Numbered from the stretch's first letter, positions 1 to 8,221 are shown. The stretch: DNA of 64,000 nucleotides from Kribbella jiaozuonensis (GCF_005233875.1 NZ_SZPZ01000003.1:1048489-1112488), one strand, 5' to 3'. The notes: a model not told the origin generated them from the sequence alone. A program made the numbers and translations.

Positions 1-431
1 AGAGTGCGGAGTCGGTCGAGGGCCTTGGCTGACGGCGTGGACAGAGTGGCCACGGTCTCCGCGCTGTAAGGGATGTAGTCCTCGGCCGGTTGTGGCCGGA
101 ACAGCGGGTCGTGCCGTTTGAGCAGGATGCAGGTCTGGCGCGGGTCGAGCAGGTCGGCGTCGATGGTCCAGTAGGGGAGCGAGCCGGGGCCGATCCGGCC
201 GGACTCGCGGAGCGCGTCGAAGATCGGCGCCGGATGGACCGGTGACAGGAAGACGACATCGGTCCAGGTGCAGTCGAGGAGCGGGATCGGACGGCTCAGC
301 GCCTGCGGGCGGTCGGCGTACTTCTCGGCGTGGCGTTCGTACAGGTCGGGATAGCGCTCACGGAGTTGGTTCAGGGGGAGGATGTCGTCGCCGCGGATGT
401 CGCCCGCGGCCTTGTAGAGAAGTGTCGGCAT
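1..431 (-). CDS. Hypothetical protein, 3' end cut by window edge
   Basis: An open frame on the minus strand starts at ATG 431 with the residues MPTLLYKAAGDIRGDD and runs without a stop to base 1, giving 143 visible codons. The translation is soluble and rich in Pro, Tyr and Trp, with no signal peptide or membrane segment. I recognise no domain; segments such as PRQTCILLKRHDPLF suggest a compact globular protein. It is divergent from the aldo/keto reductase gene. The intergenic region carries a 10-base inverted repeat that could control both genes. Codon use matches the surrounding GC-rich genes, so I think it is real. Its function is unknown and its C-terminus lies outside the window. Confidence 0.7.
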   Translation of the reverse strand, partial: MPTLLYKAAGDIRGDDILPLNQLRERYPDLYERHAEKYADRPQALSRPIPLLDCTWTDVVFLSPVHPAPIFDALRESGRIGPGSLPYWTIDADLLDPRQTCILLKRHDPLFRPQPAEDYIPYSAETVATLSTPSAKALDRLRT

Positions 432-437
432 ACACAA

Positions 438-473
438 AAGCCTCCGAACACAGGAAGTCTGCGTCAGAGGCTT
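438..473. promoter_or_regulatory. Inverted repeat in divergent promoter region
   Basis: The arms AAGCCTCCGA (438-447) and TCAGAGGCTT (464-473) are reverse complements except at one position. They lie between the two divergent start codons. A TATAGA hexamer that could be a -10 element for the reductase follows at 475-480. This looks like an operator. Which regulator binds it cannot be told from the sequence. Confidence 0.4.
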
Positions 474-516
474 ATATAGATTTTATCGGATGGCAGGGCC
501 AGGTACGTTGACCGGC

Positions 517-1512
517 ATGGACAAGCGCTTCCTCGGCCGGACCGGCCTGCAGGTCACCGAGCTGTGCCTCGGCACGATGACGTTCGGCAGTGAGACGGAC
601 GAATCCACCGCCCACCGGATCATAGACGAGTACGTCGCCGCCGGCGGCACGATGATCGACACCGCCGACACCTACTCCGCCGGCTCCTCCGAGGAGATCA
701 TCGGCAGCTGGCTGAAGAAACAGAACCGCGACGACCTGGTCATCGCCACCAAGGTGTACGGCGAAGCCGGCCCCGGACAGCCCGTTCGCGGTGCCGGGCG
801 GAAGCACATCCTCGCCGGAGTCGAGGACAGTCTCCGACGGCTGCAGACCGACTTCATCGACCTCTACCAGATCCACGTCTTCGACGACGCGACCCCGCTC
901 GAGGAGACGCTCAGCACTCTCGATGCGCTGGTGACCAGCGGGAAGGTCCGCTTCATCGGCGCGAGCAACCTGACCGGCTGGCAGTTGCAGAAGGCGATCG
1001 ACCTCAGCCGCGGGCACGGCTGGGAGCCGTACGTCTGCCTGCAGCCGCTCTACAACCTGCTCGACCGCGACGCCGAGCTCGACCTGATCCCGGTCTGCCT
1101 CGCCGAAGGCGCCGGCGTGATCGCCTGGAGTCCGCTGGCCGGCGGCTGGCTGTCCGGGAAGTACAGCAAGGACGCCGGCGGTCCGCCCGAGGGCAGCCGC
1201 AGCAACCAGGCCGACTGGGACGCCCACGACAACGACCGGACCTGGCGCGTCCTGGACGCGGTGCGAGCGGTAGCAGACGAAGTACGCCGTACTCCGGCTC
1301 AGGTCGCGCTCCGCTGGGTCGTGCAGCGGCCGGGTCTGACCGCGCCGATCATCGGCGCCCGCACTCCGGAGCAGCTCGCCGACAACCTCGGCGCAACCGG
1401 CTGGAGCCTCACCGACGAGCAGATGGACCGGCTGACCGAGGCCGCCGACCGCCCGCTCCCGTACCCGCACAACATCCTGCAGCTGCCTCAGTTCGTCCGC
1501 CGTCAGGGCTGA
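517..1512 (+). CDS. Aldo/keto reductase
   Basis: This 331-residue protein has the aldo/keto reductase fold signature. It opens with KRFLGRTGLQVTELCLGTMTF, contains IDTADTYSAG (the active-site Asp and Tyr region) and DLYQIHVFDDATPLEE, and near the end has IIGARTPEQL, typical of NADP binding. Such proteins reduce aldehydes or ketones with NADPH; the substrate cannot be told. I chose ATG 517 because homologues begin close to MDKRFLG. An in-frame ATG at 490 would add nine residues and sits about 10 bases after a TATAGA box, so a leaderless longer form is possible. It is followed by an independently promoted TetR gene. Confidence 0.9.
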   Translation: MDKRFLGRTGLQVTELCLGTMTFGSETDESTAHRIIDEYVAAGGTMIDTADTYSAGSSEEIIGSWLKKQNRDDLVIATKVYGEAGPGQPVRGAGRKHILAGVEDSLRRLQTDFIDLYQIHVFDDATPLEETLSTLDALVTSGKVRFIGASNLTGWQLQKAIDLSRGHGWEPYVCLQPLYNLLDRDAELDLIPVCLAEGAGVIAWSPLAGGWLSGKYSKDAGGPPEGSRSNQADWDAHDNDRTWRVLDAVRAVADEVRRTPAQVALRWVVQRPGLTAPIIGARTPEQLADNLGATGWSLTDEQMDRLTEAADRPLPYPHNILQLPQFVRRQG

Positions 1513-1523
1513 TATCTGCAGCT

Positions 1524-1576
1524 GTGCAAAGTTGCAGCATTAATAGTTTGCACTGACTGCAAGTTTTTCTTACCCT
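1524..1576 (+). promoter_or_regulatory. Leaderless promoter with overlapping TetR-type operators
   Basis: A -35 TTGCAC (1548-1553) and a -10 TACCCT (1571-1576) are separated by 17 bases. The ATG of the TetR gene lies seven bases after the -10, and no Shine-Dalgarno is present, so the message is probably leaderless. Three nested inverted repeats cover the promoter: GTGCAAA (1524-1530) with TTTGCAC (1547-1553), TGCAA (1525-1529) with TTGCA (1532-1536), and TTGCA (1548-1552) with TGCAA (1558-1562). They are the likely binding sites for the adjacent repressor. Confidence 0.6.
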
Positions 1577-1583
1577 CGTTGTC

Positions 1584-2195
1584 ATGGGGGCTGAGGGTGG
1601 GTTGCGCGAGCGCAAGAAGCTGCAGACACGCGCCGCGCTCGCCGACGCCGCGTTGCGGCTGGCGTTGGAGAAGGGGCCGGACCACGTCACGGTCGAGGAG
1701 ATCGCCGAGGCGGCCGACGTCTCGGTGCGGACCTTCTTCAACTACTTCCCGCACAAGGAGCACGCGATCCTCGGGCGCAATCCCGAGCACCTCGAGCGGG
1801 CGCTGGAACGGATGCGGACCGCGCCCGCCGAGGAATCGCCGCTGACCACGATGTGGTACGCCGTCCAGGACGTCCTGCGCGACCTGGAGAACGACGGCGA
1901 ACTGTCCCGCCGGGGTGAGCTGATCATGAGCTCCCCGACCCTGCTGTACCAGCTGATGCTGTCGAGTATCGACGACGAGCGGCAACTCACCGCCGCCCTC
2001 GCGGAACGGATGGGCGAACCGGCCGGCTCCACCCGCCCGGCGCTGATCGTCAGCGCCGCCGGCGCCGCCTGCCGGGTGGCGATGGAGCTGCACAAGGCCG
2101 CGCCTGGCCGGCCGGTCCTCGAGCTCGTCCGCGAAGGCTTCCAACTACTTGCCCAAGGCATCGATCCTGCCTTCGACCAGAGAGGTATCTCATGA
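1584..2195 (+). CDS. TetR/AcrR family transcriptional regulator
   Basis: The 203-residue protein has an N-terminal TetR helix-turn-helix: RERKKLQTRAALADAALRLA, then DHVTVEEIAEAADVSVRTFFNYF at about residues 30-55. A variable ligand-binding helical domain follows. It overlaps the MFS exporter gene by four bases (ATGA at 2192-2195), so the two are one operon and the regulator most likely represses export until a ligand binds. The palindromes that overlap its own promoter support autoregulation. The ligand is unknown; antibiotics or other cationic or amphipathic compounds are usual for this pairing. Confidence 0.93.
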   Translation: MGAEGGLRERKKLQTRAALADAALRLALEKGPDHVTVEEIAEAADVSVRTFFNYFPHKEHAILGRNPEHLERALERMRTAPAEESPLTTMWYAVQDVLRDLENDGELSRRGELIMSSPTLLYQLMLSSIDDERQLTAALAERMGEPAGSTRPALIVSAAGAACRVAMELHKAAPGRPVLELVREGFQLLAQGIDPAFDQRGIS

Positions 2196-3766
2196 CGACG
2201 ACGTCTTCATCCACGCCGGAACCGGCGGCGGATGAGGTCACCGCCGCTGTTGCACTCACCCCGCGGCAGACCGTGCAAGCCATGTCCGGTCTGATGATGG
2301 GGCTGTTCGTGGCCATCCTGGCCGGCACGATCGTGTCGACCGCGTTGCCGCGGATCATCCACGACCTGGGCGCGAGCCAATCCTCCTACACCTGGGTCGT
2401 CACGCTCGAGCTGCTGACGATGACGGCCACGGTGCCGTTGTGGGGCAAGCTGGCCGACCTCTACAACAACAAGCTGCTCGTCCAGCTGTCGCTGAGTTTC
2501 TTCGTCGTCGGTTCGCTGGTCGCGGGCTTCGCGCCGAACATCGAGGTACTGCTCGGCAGCCGGGTCCTGCAGGGTCTGGGCGGCGGCGGTCTGATCGCTC
2601 TCGTGCAGATCGTGATGGCGGCGATCATCCCGCCGCGTGAGCTCGGCCGGTACTCCGGCATCTTCGGCGCGATCTTCGCGTCGGCGACCGTCGGCGGACC
2701 GTTGCTCGGCGGCTTCCTGGTCGACTCGCCGCTCGGCTGGCGCGCCTGCTTCCTGGTCGGCGTCCCGTTCGTGCTCGCGGCGATCATCCTGCTGCAGCGG
2801 ACGTTGAAGCTGCCGACGGTACGACGAGAAGTGAAGATCGACTGGTGGGGCGCGGTCCTGATCATGGGCGGCGTGAGTACGTTGCTGGTCTGGTCCTCGT
2901 TCGCCGGCAACAAGTTCGACTGGGTCTCCGGCTGGAGCTTCGGGCTGGTCGGGGCCGCGTTGGTGGTCCTCGTGGCCGCGGTGCTGGTCGAGCGGCGGCA
3001 CCCCGAGCCGATCATCCCGATGGACCTGTTCCGCAACCGCACGGTGACGCTGTCGATCATCGCCAGCGCGCTGGTCGGTGTGTCGATGTTCGGCGGTTCG
3101 GTGTTCCTCGCGCAGTACTTCCAGATCGCGCAGGGCTACTCGCCGACCAAGGCCGGTCTGATGAGCCTGCCACTGATCATCGGCATGATGGTCGCGTCGA
3201 CGATCGCCGGTGGACTGATCACGAAGTACGGCCGGTGGAAGATCTACCTGGTCATCGGCAGCGTGCTGCTGCCGATCGGGCTGGCGCTGTTCGGCACGAT
3301 CGACGCGAACACGTCGAAGTACATGCTGTGGTCGTTCATGCTCGTGCTCGGTGTCGGCATCGGCCTGGTCATGCAGAACCTGGTGCTGGCCGCGCAGAAC
3401 GACGTACCGGCCCGGGAGTTGGGCGCCGCCACGTCGGCGGTGAGCTTCTTCCGCAGCATGGGCGGCACGATCGGCGTCAGCGTGCTCGGCGCGATCCTGG
3501 CGAACAAGGTGACCGAGACGCTGAACCCGGGCGGCGGCTCGTCCGGCGGCGGTAGCGCCGTACCGAACATCAAGGATCTGCCGGAGCAGGTGCGGACGGT
3601 CGTCGAGAACGCGTATGGCGACGCCACCGCGGATCTGTTCATGATGTCGGTGCCGTTCGCGATCCTCGCGCTGGTCGCCGTTTTGTTCATCAAGGAGAAG
3701 GCGCTGCTCACCACTTCGGGAGCCGAGCGCCGCGCTGCTGAGGAGCCTGACATCCTGGATGCATGA
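2192..3766 (+). CDS. DHA2-type MFS multidrug exporter (EmrB/QacA-like)
   Basis: This 524-residue integral membrane protein has about 14 hydrophobic segments, as expected for the drug:H+ antiporter-2 group. Motif A appears as GKLADLYNNK after the second helix, and motif C as TVGGPLLGGFL in helix five. A glycine-rich loop (NPGGGSSGGGSAV) sits near the C-terminal helices. It is translationally coupled to the upstream TetR gene (ATGA) and overlaps the downstream small gene in the same way, so three genes form one operon. Proton-driven export of a toxic small molecule is inferred from the family; the substrate is not visible. Confidence 0.92.
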   Translation: MTTTSSSTPEPAADEVTAAVALTPRQTVQAMSGLMMGLFVAILAGTIVSTALPRIIHDLGASQSSYTWVVTLELLTMTATVPLWGKLADLYNNKLLVQLSLSFFVVGSLVAGFAPNIEVLLGSRVLQGLGGGGLIALVQIVMAAIIPPRELGRYSGIFGAIFASATVGGPLLGGFLVDSPLGWRACFLVGVPFVLAAIILLQRTLKLPTVRREVKIDWWGAVLIMGGVSTLLVWSSFAGNKFDWVSGWSFGLVGAALVVLVAAVLVERRHPEPIIPMDLFRNRTVTLSIIASALVGVSMFGGSVFLAQYFQIAQGYSPTKAGLMSLPLIIGMMVASTIAGGLITKYGRWKIYLVIGSVLLPIGLALFGTIDANTSKYMLWSFMLVLGVGIGLVMQNLVLAAQNDVPARELGAATSAVSFFRSMGGTIGVSVLGAILANKVTETLNPGGGSSGGGSAVPNIKDLPEQVRTVVENAYGDATADLFMMSVPFAILALVAVLFIKEKALLTTSGAERRAAEEPDILDA

Positions 3767-4062
3767 TCGTCGCATTCAGCATCAGCCCGTCGGCCGGTGA
3801 CGAGACCGGAGGTGTGAGCGAGGCGGTGGCCGAAGCCATCCGCGTCGTCCGCGCCTCCGGTCTTCCCAACGAGACCAACGCGATGTTCACGAACATCGAG
3901 GGCGAGTGGGACGAGGTGATGGCCGTCGTGAAACAGGCCGTCGACGCGGTCGCCGCCGTCTCGCCCCGGGTCAGTCTGGTTCTGAAGGCCGACATCCGGC
4001 CCGGGTACACCGGCCAGCTCACCGCGAAGGTCGAGCGGATCGAGCAGGCGTTAGTGGACTGA
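3763..4062 (+). CDS. MTH1187/YkoF family thiamine-binding-like protein
   Basis: This 99-residue protein begins MIVAFSISPSAGDETGGVSEAVAEA and ends LTAKVERIEQAL. It matches the MTH1187 (formerly DUF77) family of small ferredoxin-like-fold proteins; relatives such as YkoF bind thiamine or its pyrimidine moiety. The ATG overlaps the stop of the exporter (ATGA at 3763-3766), so it is the third gene of the tetR-MFS operon. Why such a protein sits with an exporter is unclear; it might bind the exported ligand. Its 3' end overlaps the convergent SDR gene by 12 bases. Confidence 0.8.
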   Translation: MIVAFSISPSAGDETGGVSEAVAEAIRVVRASGLPNETNAMFTNIEGEWDEVMAVVKQAVDAVAAVSPRVSLVLKADIRPGYTGQLTAKVERIEQALVD

Positions 4063-4791
4063 GTTCAGGACGCCGACCACGTCGTCGTAGCGGTTCTCGC
4101 GTTCGGCGTGGCGGAGGAAGCGGACCCGGTCCACCAGGACCTCGTCGGTGTCGGGCTGGTGCTGGAGGATGCTCATCGCCTCGTCGAGGTACTCGTCGAG
4201 AGGCATCGCGCGCTCGTCGTTCTCCTGGTTCATCAGCGTGGTCTGCACAGCCGGCGGGACCAGCTCGATCACCTGGATGCCGGTGTCCGCGAGCTGGATC
4301 CGCAGGCTCTGGGTGTAGCTGTGGATCGCGGCCTTGGTCGCGCTGTACGTCGGCGTGATCGTCAACGGCACCGAGGCGAGACCGGAGGAAACGGTCAGGA
4401 TCACCGGATCGGTCTGCTGCAGCAGGTACGGCGTGAAGGTCGCGATCGCCCGGATCGTGCCGAGCAGGTTGATGTCGATCGTCTGCTCCGCGGTCGGCAG
4501 GTGACCCGGATCGCGAAGGTCCTCGATCTGCATGATGCCGGCCATCGTGACCAGCACGTTGACGTCGTAGGTGCTCGTCACCTGCTCGAACGCGGCCGTG
4601 ATCGAGGCGGGATCGGCGACGTCGAGGTAGATGCCCTCGATCCCGTCCTCGGCGGCGATCGTGTCGAGCAGGTCCTTGCGGCGGCCGCTGACGATCACGG
4701 TGTTGCCGAGGTCGCGGAACCTGCGGGCGAGCTCGAGGCCGATACCCGACGTACCGCCGGTCATGAAGATCGTGTTCCCGGTTGTTTTCAT
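4051..4791 (-). CDS. SDR family oxidoreductase (DltE/YdfG-like)
   Basis: The 246-residue classical short-chain dehydrogenase starts at ATG 4791 with MKTTGNTIFMTGGTSGIGLELARRF, which holds the TGGTSGIG cofactor motif. The NAG-equivalent motif is VTMAGIM. The catalytic Ser lies in LTVSSGLASV and the Tyr/Lys pair in TYSATKAAIHSY. It should be an NAD(P)-dependent oxidoreductase of unknown substrate. It is divergent from an MmyB-type regulator gene with a perfect inverted repeat between them, so it is probably the target of that regulator. Confidence 0.92.
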   Translation of the reverse strand: MKTTGNTIFMTGGTSGIGLELARRFRDLGNTVIVSGRRKDLLDTIAAEDGIEGIYLDVADPASITAAFEQVTSTYDVNVLVTMAGIMQIEDLRDPGHLPTAEQTIDINLLGTIRAIATFTPYLLQQTDPVILTVSSGLASVPLTITPTYSATKAAIHSYTQSLRIQLADTGIQVIELVPPAVQTTLMNQENDERAMPLDEYLDEAMSILQHQPDTDEVLVDRVRFLRHAERENRYDDVVGVLNSVH

Positions 4792-4838
4792 GGCTCCAGC
4801 CTGCGACCGGATGCCGATGGCAACCAGGCCGCGCTCAG

Positions 4839-4859
4839 CCACTGCTCCGCAAGCAGTGG
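4839..4859. promoter_or_regulatory. Perfect inverted repeat between SDR and MmyB-type regulator
   Basis: The arms CCACTGCT (4839-4846) and AGCAGTGG (4852-4859) are exact reverse complements with a five-base spacer. The site lies about 50 bases upstream of the SDR start and 30 bases upstream of the regulator start, inside the 99-base divergent promoter region. It is a strong operator candidate for the neighbouring HTH protein. Confidence 0.55.
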
Positions 4860-4890
4860 ATAACGCCCGTACGCCGTGGACACTGGACGT

Positions 4891-5757
4891 ATGGAGTACG
4901 CCGAGCTGTCCGACTTCCTGCGCAAACGCCGGGAGGCCCTGCAACCCGAAGACGTGGGCATGCCCCGCGGGCGCAGGCGCCGTACCCCCGGTCTCCGTCG
5001 CGAGGAGGTCGCCGCGCTGGCGTCGATGTCCGCCGACTACTACAGCCGGCTCGAGGGCGGACGCGGCCCGCAGCCGTCGGTCGACATGCTCGGCGCGATC
5101 GCCCGCGCGCTCCGGCTGACACTCGAGGAGCGCGACCACCTGTTCCTGCTGGCCGGCCACGGTACGCCGCCGCGGACGACGCGAGCCTGCCACGTCGACC
5201 CCGGCATGCTGCGGATCCTCGACCGGCTGCACGACACCCCCGCGATGCTGCTGAACCGGTGTGGCGAGGTGCTCGCGCAGACACCGGCGCACGTCGCGTT
5301 CGCCGGTGAGCTGACCAATTTCCAGGGTATGGAGCGCAGCGAGGTCTACCGCTGGTTCGTGCATCCGGAGACCCGGGCGCTCTACGCGGACCCCGAGCTG
5401 ACCACCCACAGCAAGCTGCTCGTCTCGATGCTGCGCACGACCGCCACGATCGACGGGCCCAAGTCGTACGCCGCGTCACTGGTGAAGGCCCTGCAGAAGC
5501 TGAGTCCGGAGTTCGTCGAGATCTGGGATGCGCACGAGGTCGTCGTCGCGCACAGTCAGACCAAGCGGTTCCGGCACCCGGCGGTCGGCGACCTCGAGCT
5601 GTACTGCGAGCTGATCGACAACCGGGACGGGCAGCAGACGCTGATCGTGTTCACCGCGGAACCGGGCAGCGAGAGCGCGGAGAAGCTGCAGTTGCTCAGC
5701 GTTCTGGGCAGTCAGGCGATGAACTCTGGACAGGGCTTTGATCGGGAGTTAATTTAA
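4891..5757 (+). CDS. Helix-turn-helix regulator with MmyB-like ligand-binding domain
   Basis: This 288-residue protein has an N-terminal XRE-type helix-turn-helix (RTPGLRREEVAALASMSADYYSR, about residues 30-52). Its C-terminal half is of the MmyB type (PAMLLNRCGEVLAQTPAHVAF, then YRWFVHPETRALYADPE), a PAS-like fold reported to bind fatty acids in relatives. I chose ATG 4891 over the in-frame GTG at 4876 because the family starts close to the helix-turn-helix. No Shine-Dalgarno is seen. In actinomycetes this type commonly regulates a divergent SDR gene, and that is the arrangement here. Confidence 0.9.
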   Translation: MEYAELSDFLRKRREALQPEDVGMPRGRRRRTPGLRREEVAALASMSADYYSRLEGGRGPQPSVDMLGAIARALRLTLEERDHLFLLAGHGTPPRTTRACHVDPGMLRILDRLHDTPAMLLNRCGEVLAQTPAHVAFAGELTNFQGMERSEVYRWFVHPETRALYADPELTTHSKLLVSMLRTTATIDGPKSYAASLVKALQKLSPEFVEIWDAHEVVVAHSQTKRFRHPAVGDLELYCELIDNRDGQQTLIVFTAEPGSESAEKLQLLSVLGSQAMNSGQGFDRELI

Positions 5758-5761
5758 GTCC

Positions 5762-5771
5762 TGAAATTTCA
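5762..5771. promoter_or_regulatory. AT-rich palindrome upstream of ThuA-ricin gene
   Basis: TGAAATTTCA is an exact 10-base palindrome just after the stop codon of the regulator gene and 29 bases before the ThuA-ricin start. It stands out in GC-rich DNA and could be an operator for the secreted-protein gene. A Shine-Dalgarno-like GGAAAGG follows at 5785-5791. Confidence 0.3.
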
Positions 5772-5799
5772 TAAGGTTCTGACGGAAAGGTCCGCCCCC

Positions 5800-7065
5800 A
5801 TGCTTTCCGATCGATTTCGCCTGCCCGCATTCCTGCTCGCTCTGGTGCTGCTGATCAGCGGGCTCACCTCGACCGCGGTTGCCAAGGTCGAGGCGACCTT
5901 CAACGTGCTCGCGTTCTACAGCGGCACCTACGACGCCGCGCACATCGACTTCGAGAAGGAAGCGAATCAACGCTTCCCGCAGTTCGGTGCGCAGAACGGG
6001 TTCTCGTACACCTCGACCAACAACTGGGACCAGCTCAACAACCTGAGCGCATCGCAGTACCAGGTCGTCATGTTCCTCGACGACTCGCCGCACACCGATG
6101 CGCAGCGCAACGGGTTCAAGAACTACATGGACAACGGCGGCGCGTTCTTCGGCTTCCACGTGTCGGCGTACAACGACGCGAGCGGCGGCTGGCCGTGGTT
6201 CAACAACACGCTGCTCGGCACCGGCCGGTTCGTCTCGAACACCTGGGGACCGACCGCGGTCACGCTGAAGGCCGAGAACCGTTCGCACCCCGCGCTGGTC
6301 AACACCGGCGCGACGTTCCGCTCGTCGGTGAGCGAGTGGTACAGCTGGCAGATCGACCTGCGGAACAACCCCGACATCCAGATCCTGGCGTCGATCGACC
6401 CGTCCAGCTTCCCGGTCGGCACCGATCCCAACCAGACCTGGTACTCCGGCTACTACCCGATCATCTGGACCAACAAGAACTACAAGATGATCTACGCGAA
6501 CTTCGGCCACAACGCGATGAACTACGAGACCAACACCCGGCTCTCGTCGACCTTCGACAGCCCGGCGCAGAACCAGTTCATGATGGACGCGCTGAAGTGG
6601 CTCGGTGGTGGCGGTACGACGCCGCCGGTCGACCAGCCGTCGCCGACCGCGTGGTACCAGGTCGCCAACAAGGGCAACGGGAAGTGCGTCGACGCGCGCG
6701 CGGCCGGGGTTGCGAACGGGACGGTCATCCAGCAGTACACCTGCAACGGCACGCAGGCACAGCAGTTCCAGTTCCAGCCGACGTCCGGTGGGTTCACGCG
6801 GGTCAACAACCGCAACGATGCGACGAAGGTGATCGATGTAACCGGGGTGTCTGCCGCGGACAACGCCGGCCTGCAGTTGTGGACGTACAGCAACGGGAAC
6901 AACCAGCAATGGCAAGCCGTGTCCGAAGGCAGCGGCTACTTCCACTTCGTCAGCCGCTTCAGCAACAAATGCCTGACGGTCCCGGGCGGTTCCACGGCCG
7001 ACAGCACCCAACTCGTCCAACTCACCTGCAACGGAAGTGCAGCGCAGTCCTTCAAGCTGACATGA
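5800..7065 (+). CDS. Secreted ThuA-like domain protein with C-terminal ricin-type lectin domain
   Basis: The 421-residue protein has a clear signal peptide (RLPAFLLALVLLISGLTSTAVA). A ThuA-like, class I glutamine-amidotransferase-fold domain follows at about residues 30-265 (FNVLAFYSGTYDAAHIDFEKE, VVMFLDDSPHTDAQRNGFKN, GGAFFGFHVSAYND). After a Gly/Pro-rich linker (GGGGTTPPVDQPSP) comes a ricin B lectin module at about residues 285-421, with repeats such as GKCVDARAAG, QQWQAVSEG and NKCLTVPGGS. The lectin part should bind polysaccharide. The role of ThuA domains is poorly defined; they are associated with trehalose and other sugar use. It heads a run of three secreted-protein genes. Confidence 0.88.
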   Translation: MLSDRFRLPAFLLALVLLISGLTSTAVAKVEATFNVLAFYSGTYDAAHIDFEKEANQRFPQFGAQNGFSYTSTNNWDQLNNLSASQYQVVMFLDDSPHTDAQRNGFKNYMDNGGAFFGFHVSAYNDASGGWPWFNNTLLGTGRFVSNTWGPTAVTLKAENRSHPALVNTGATFRSSVSEWYSWQIDLRNNPDIQILASIDPSSFPVGTDPNQTWYSGYYPIIWTNKNYKMIYANFGHNAMNYETNTRLSSTFDSPAQNQFMMDALKWLGGGGTTPPVDQPSPTAWYQVANKGNGKCVDARAAGVANGTVIQQYTCNGTQAQQFQFQPTSGGFTRVNNRNDATKVIDVTGVSAADNAGLQLWTYSNGNNQQWQAVSEGSGYFHFVSRFSNKCLTVPGGSTADSTQLVQLTCNGSAAQSFKLT

Positions 7066-7086
7066 ACGGCGGTTAGATTGCCGCGC

Positions 7087-8157
7087 ATGAGAATCCTGCG
7101 TGTGGCCGCTTTGGCGGCAGGAGGTTTGCTGTTGATGTCTCAGGTCATCCCCGCCCAGGCGCACGGCGGGCCGTCGTACCGCTGGGAGCTGACGCCGACC
7201 GGAAGTACGGCGCAGTTCCGCGGGCTGGCGGCGGTCAGCAAGGACGTCGCCTGGGTGGGTGGGACCGAGGGGACGGTACTGCGAACCGTCGACGGCGGGA
7301 GGCACTGGCAGAACGTCAGCCCGGCCGGTGCGTCGGCGCTGCAGTTCCGCGATGTGGAGGCGTTCGACGCGAAGCGCGCTGTCGCGTTGTCGATCGGGAC
7401 AGGCGAGGACTCCCGGGTCTACCGCACCGCCGACGGCGGCAAGTCCTGGACCGAGACGTTCCGGAACACCGACCCGAACGCGTTCTACGACTGCTTTGCG
7501 TTCAACGACGACAAGCACGGGCTCGCGATGAGCGACCCGGTCGACGGGAAGTTCCGGATCGCGGCGACGTCGGACGGCGGCAAGTCGTGGAAGGTGCAGT
7601 CGAACGCCGGGATGCCGGCCGCGCTGCCCGGCGAGTTCGCGTTCGCGGCGAGCGGGACCTGTCTGGTCGCCGGGCCTGGCCGTACTGCGTGGTTCGCGAC
7701 CGGTGGCGGCGACCGGCCGCGGGTGTTCCGGACGAGCGACGGCGGCCGGCACTGGCGGGTCTCGGACTCGCCGATGGCCAGCGGCATGGCCGCCGGCATC
7801 TTCAGCCTCGCGTTCCGGAACCCGTTGTTCGGCGTCGCGGTCGGCGGTGACTTCGAGAAGCCGGACGAGGCGGTGAAGGCGGCCTCGATTACGTACGACG
7901 GCGGCCGCACCTGGAAGCTCGTGCCCGCGGACAAGGCGCCGAAGGGGTACCGCAGCGGCTCGCACTTCGTACCGTGGTCGCCGTCGACCGTGGTCGCGGT
8001 CGGACCGTCCGGGAGCGATGTGAGCTTCGACGGCGGGCGCAGCTGGAAGCAGTTCTACTACGGCAGCTTCGACAGCGTCGAATGCGCCGGCCACGGCTCC
8101 CACGCCGGCTGCTGGGCTTCAGGCGCGAAGGGCGCCGTTGGTCGCCTGGTGCACTGA
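7087..8157 (+). CDS. Secreted BNR/Asp-box repeat protein (YCF48-like beta-propeller)
   Basis: The 356-residue protein has a signal peptide (MRILRVAALAAGGLLLMSQVIPAQA). It then has repeated Asp-box motifs SxDGGxxW: TVDGGRHWQNV, TADGGKSWTET, TSDGGKSWKVQ, TSDGGRHWRVS, TYDGGRTWKLV and SFDGGRSWKQF. This predicts a beta-propeller like YCF48/sialidase-type folds. No sialidase catalytic triad is obvious, so an enzymatic role is not claimed. I chose ATG 7087 rather than the in-frame TTG at 7078. It lies 21 bases after the ThuA-ricin gene, and a strong terminator follows it. Confidence 0.88.
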   Translation: MRILRVAALAAGGLLLMSQVIPAQAHGGPSYRWELTPTGSTAQFRGLAAVSKDVAWVGGTEGTVLRTVDGGRHWQNVSPAGASALQFRDVEAFDAKRAVALSIGTGEDSRVYRTADGGKSWTETFRNTDPNAFYDCFAFNDDKHGLAMSDPVDGKFRIAATSDGGKSWKVQSNAGMPAALPGEFAFAASGTCLVAGPGRTAWFATGGGDRPRVFRTSDGGRHWRVSDSPMASGMAAGIFSLAFRNPLFGVAVGGDFEKPDEAVKAASITYDGGRTWKLVPADKAPKGYRSGSHFVPWSPSTVVAVGPSGSDVSFDGGRSWKQFYYGSFDSVECAGHGSHAGCWASGAKGAVGRLVH

Positions 8158-8166
8158 CCGTTCAGA

Positions 8167-8205
8167 CCGGCGACACTCGCTCGTTGTGCGAGTGTCGCCG
8201 GTTTT
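8167..8205 (+). terminator. Rho-independent terminator
   Basis: A perfect 14-base stem (arms at 8167-8180 and 8188-8201, CCGGCGACACTCGC and its complement) closes a seven-base loop and is followed by TTTT. It ends the ThuA-ricin/BNR transcript 10 bases after the BNR stop codon. Confidence 0.85.
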
Positions 8206-8221
8206 CCGGAAGTATGAGCGC

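Noticed and set aside
2207..3775. Long antisense reading frame opposite the DHA2 exporter
   Set aside because: The translation is dominated by Arg, Asp, Gln and His without any fold signature, while the plus strand has clear MFS motifs.
7087..8157. Sialidase
   Set aside because: Asp boxes are present, but the Arg triad and the nucleophilic Tyr/Glu context of sialidases cannot be identified.
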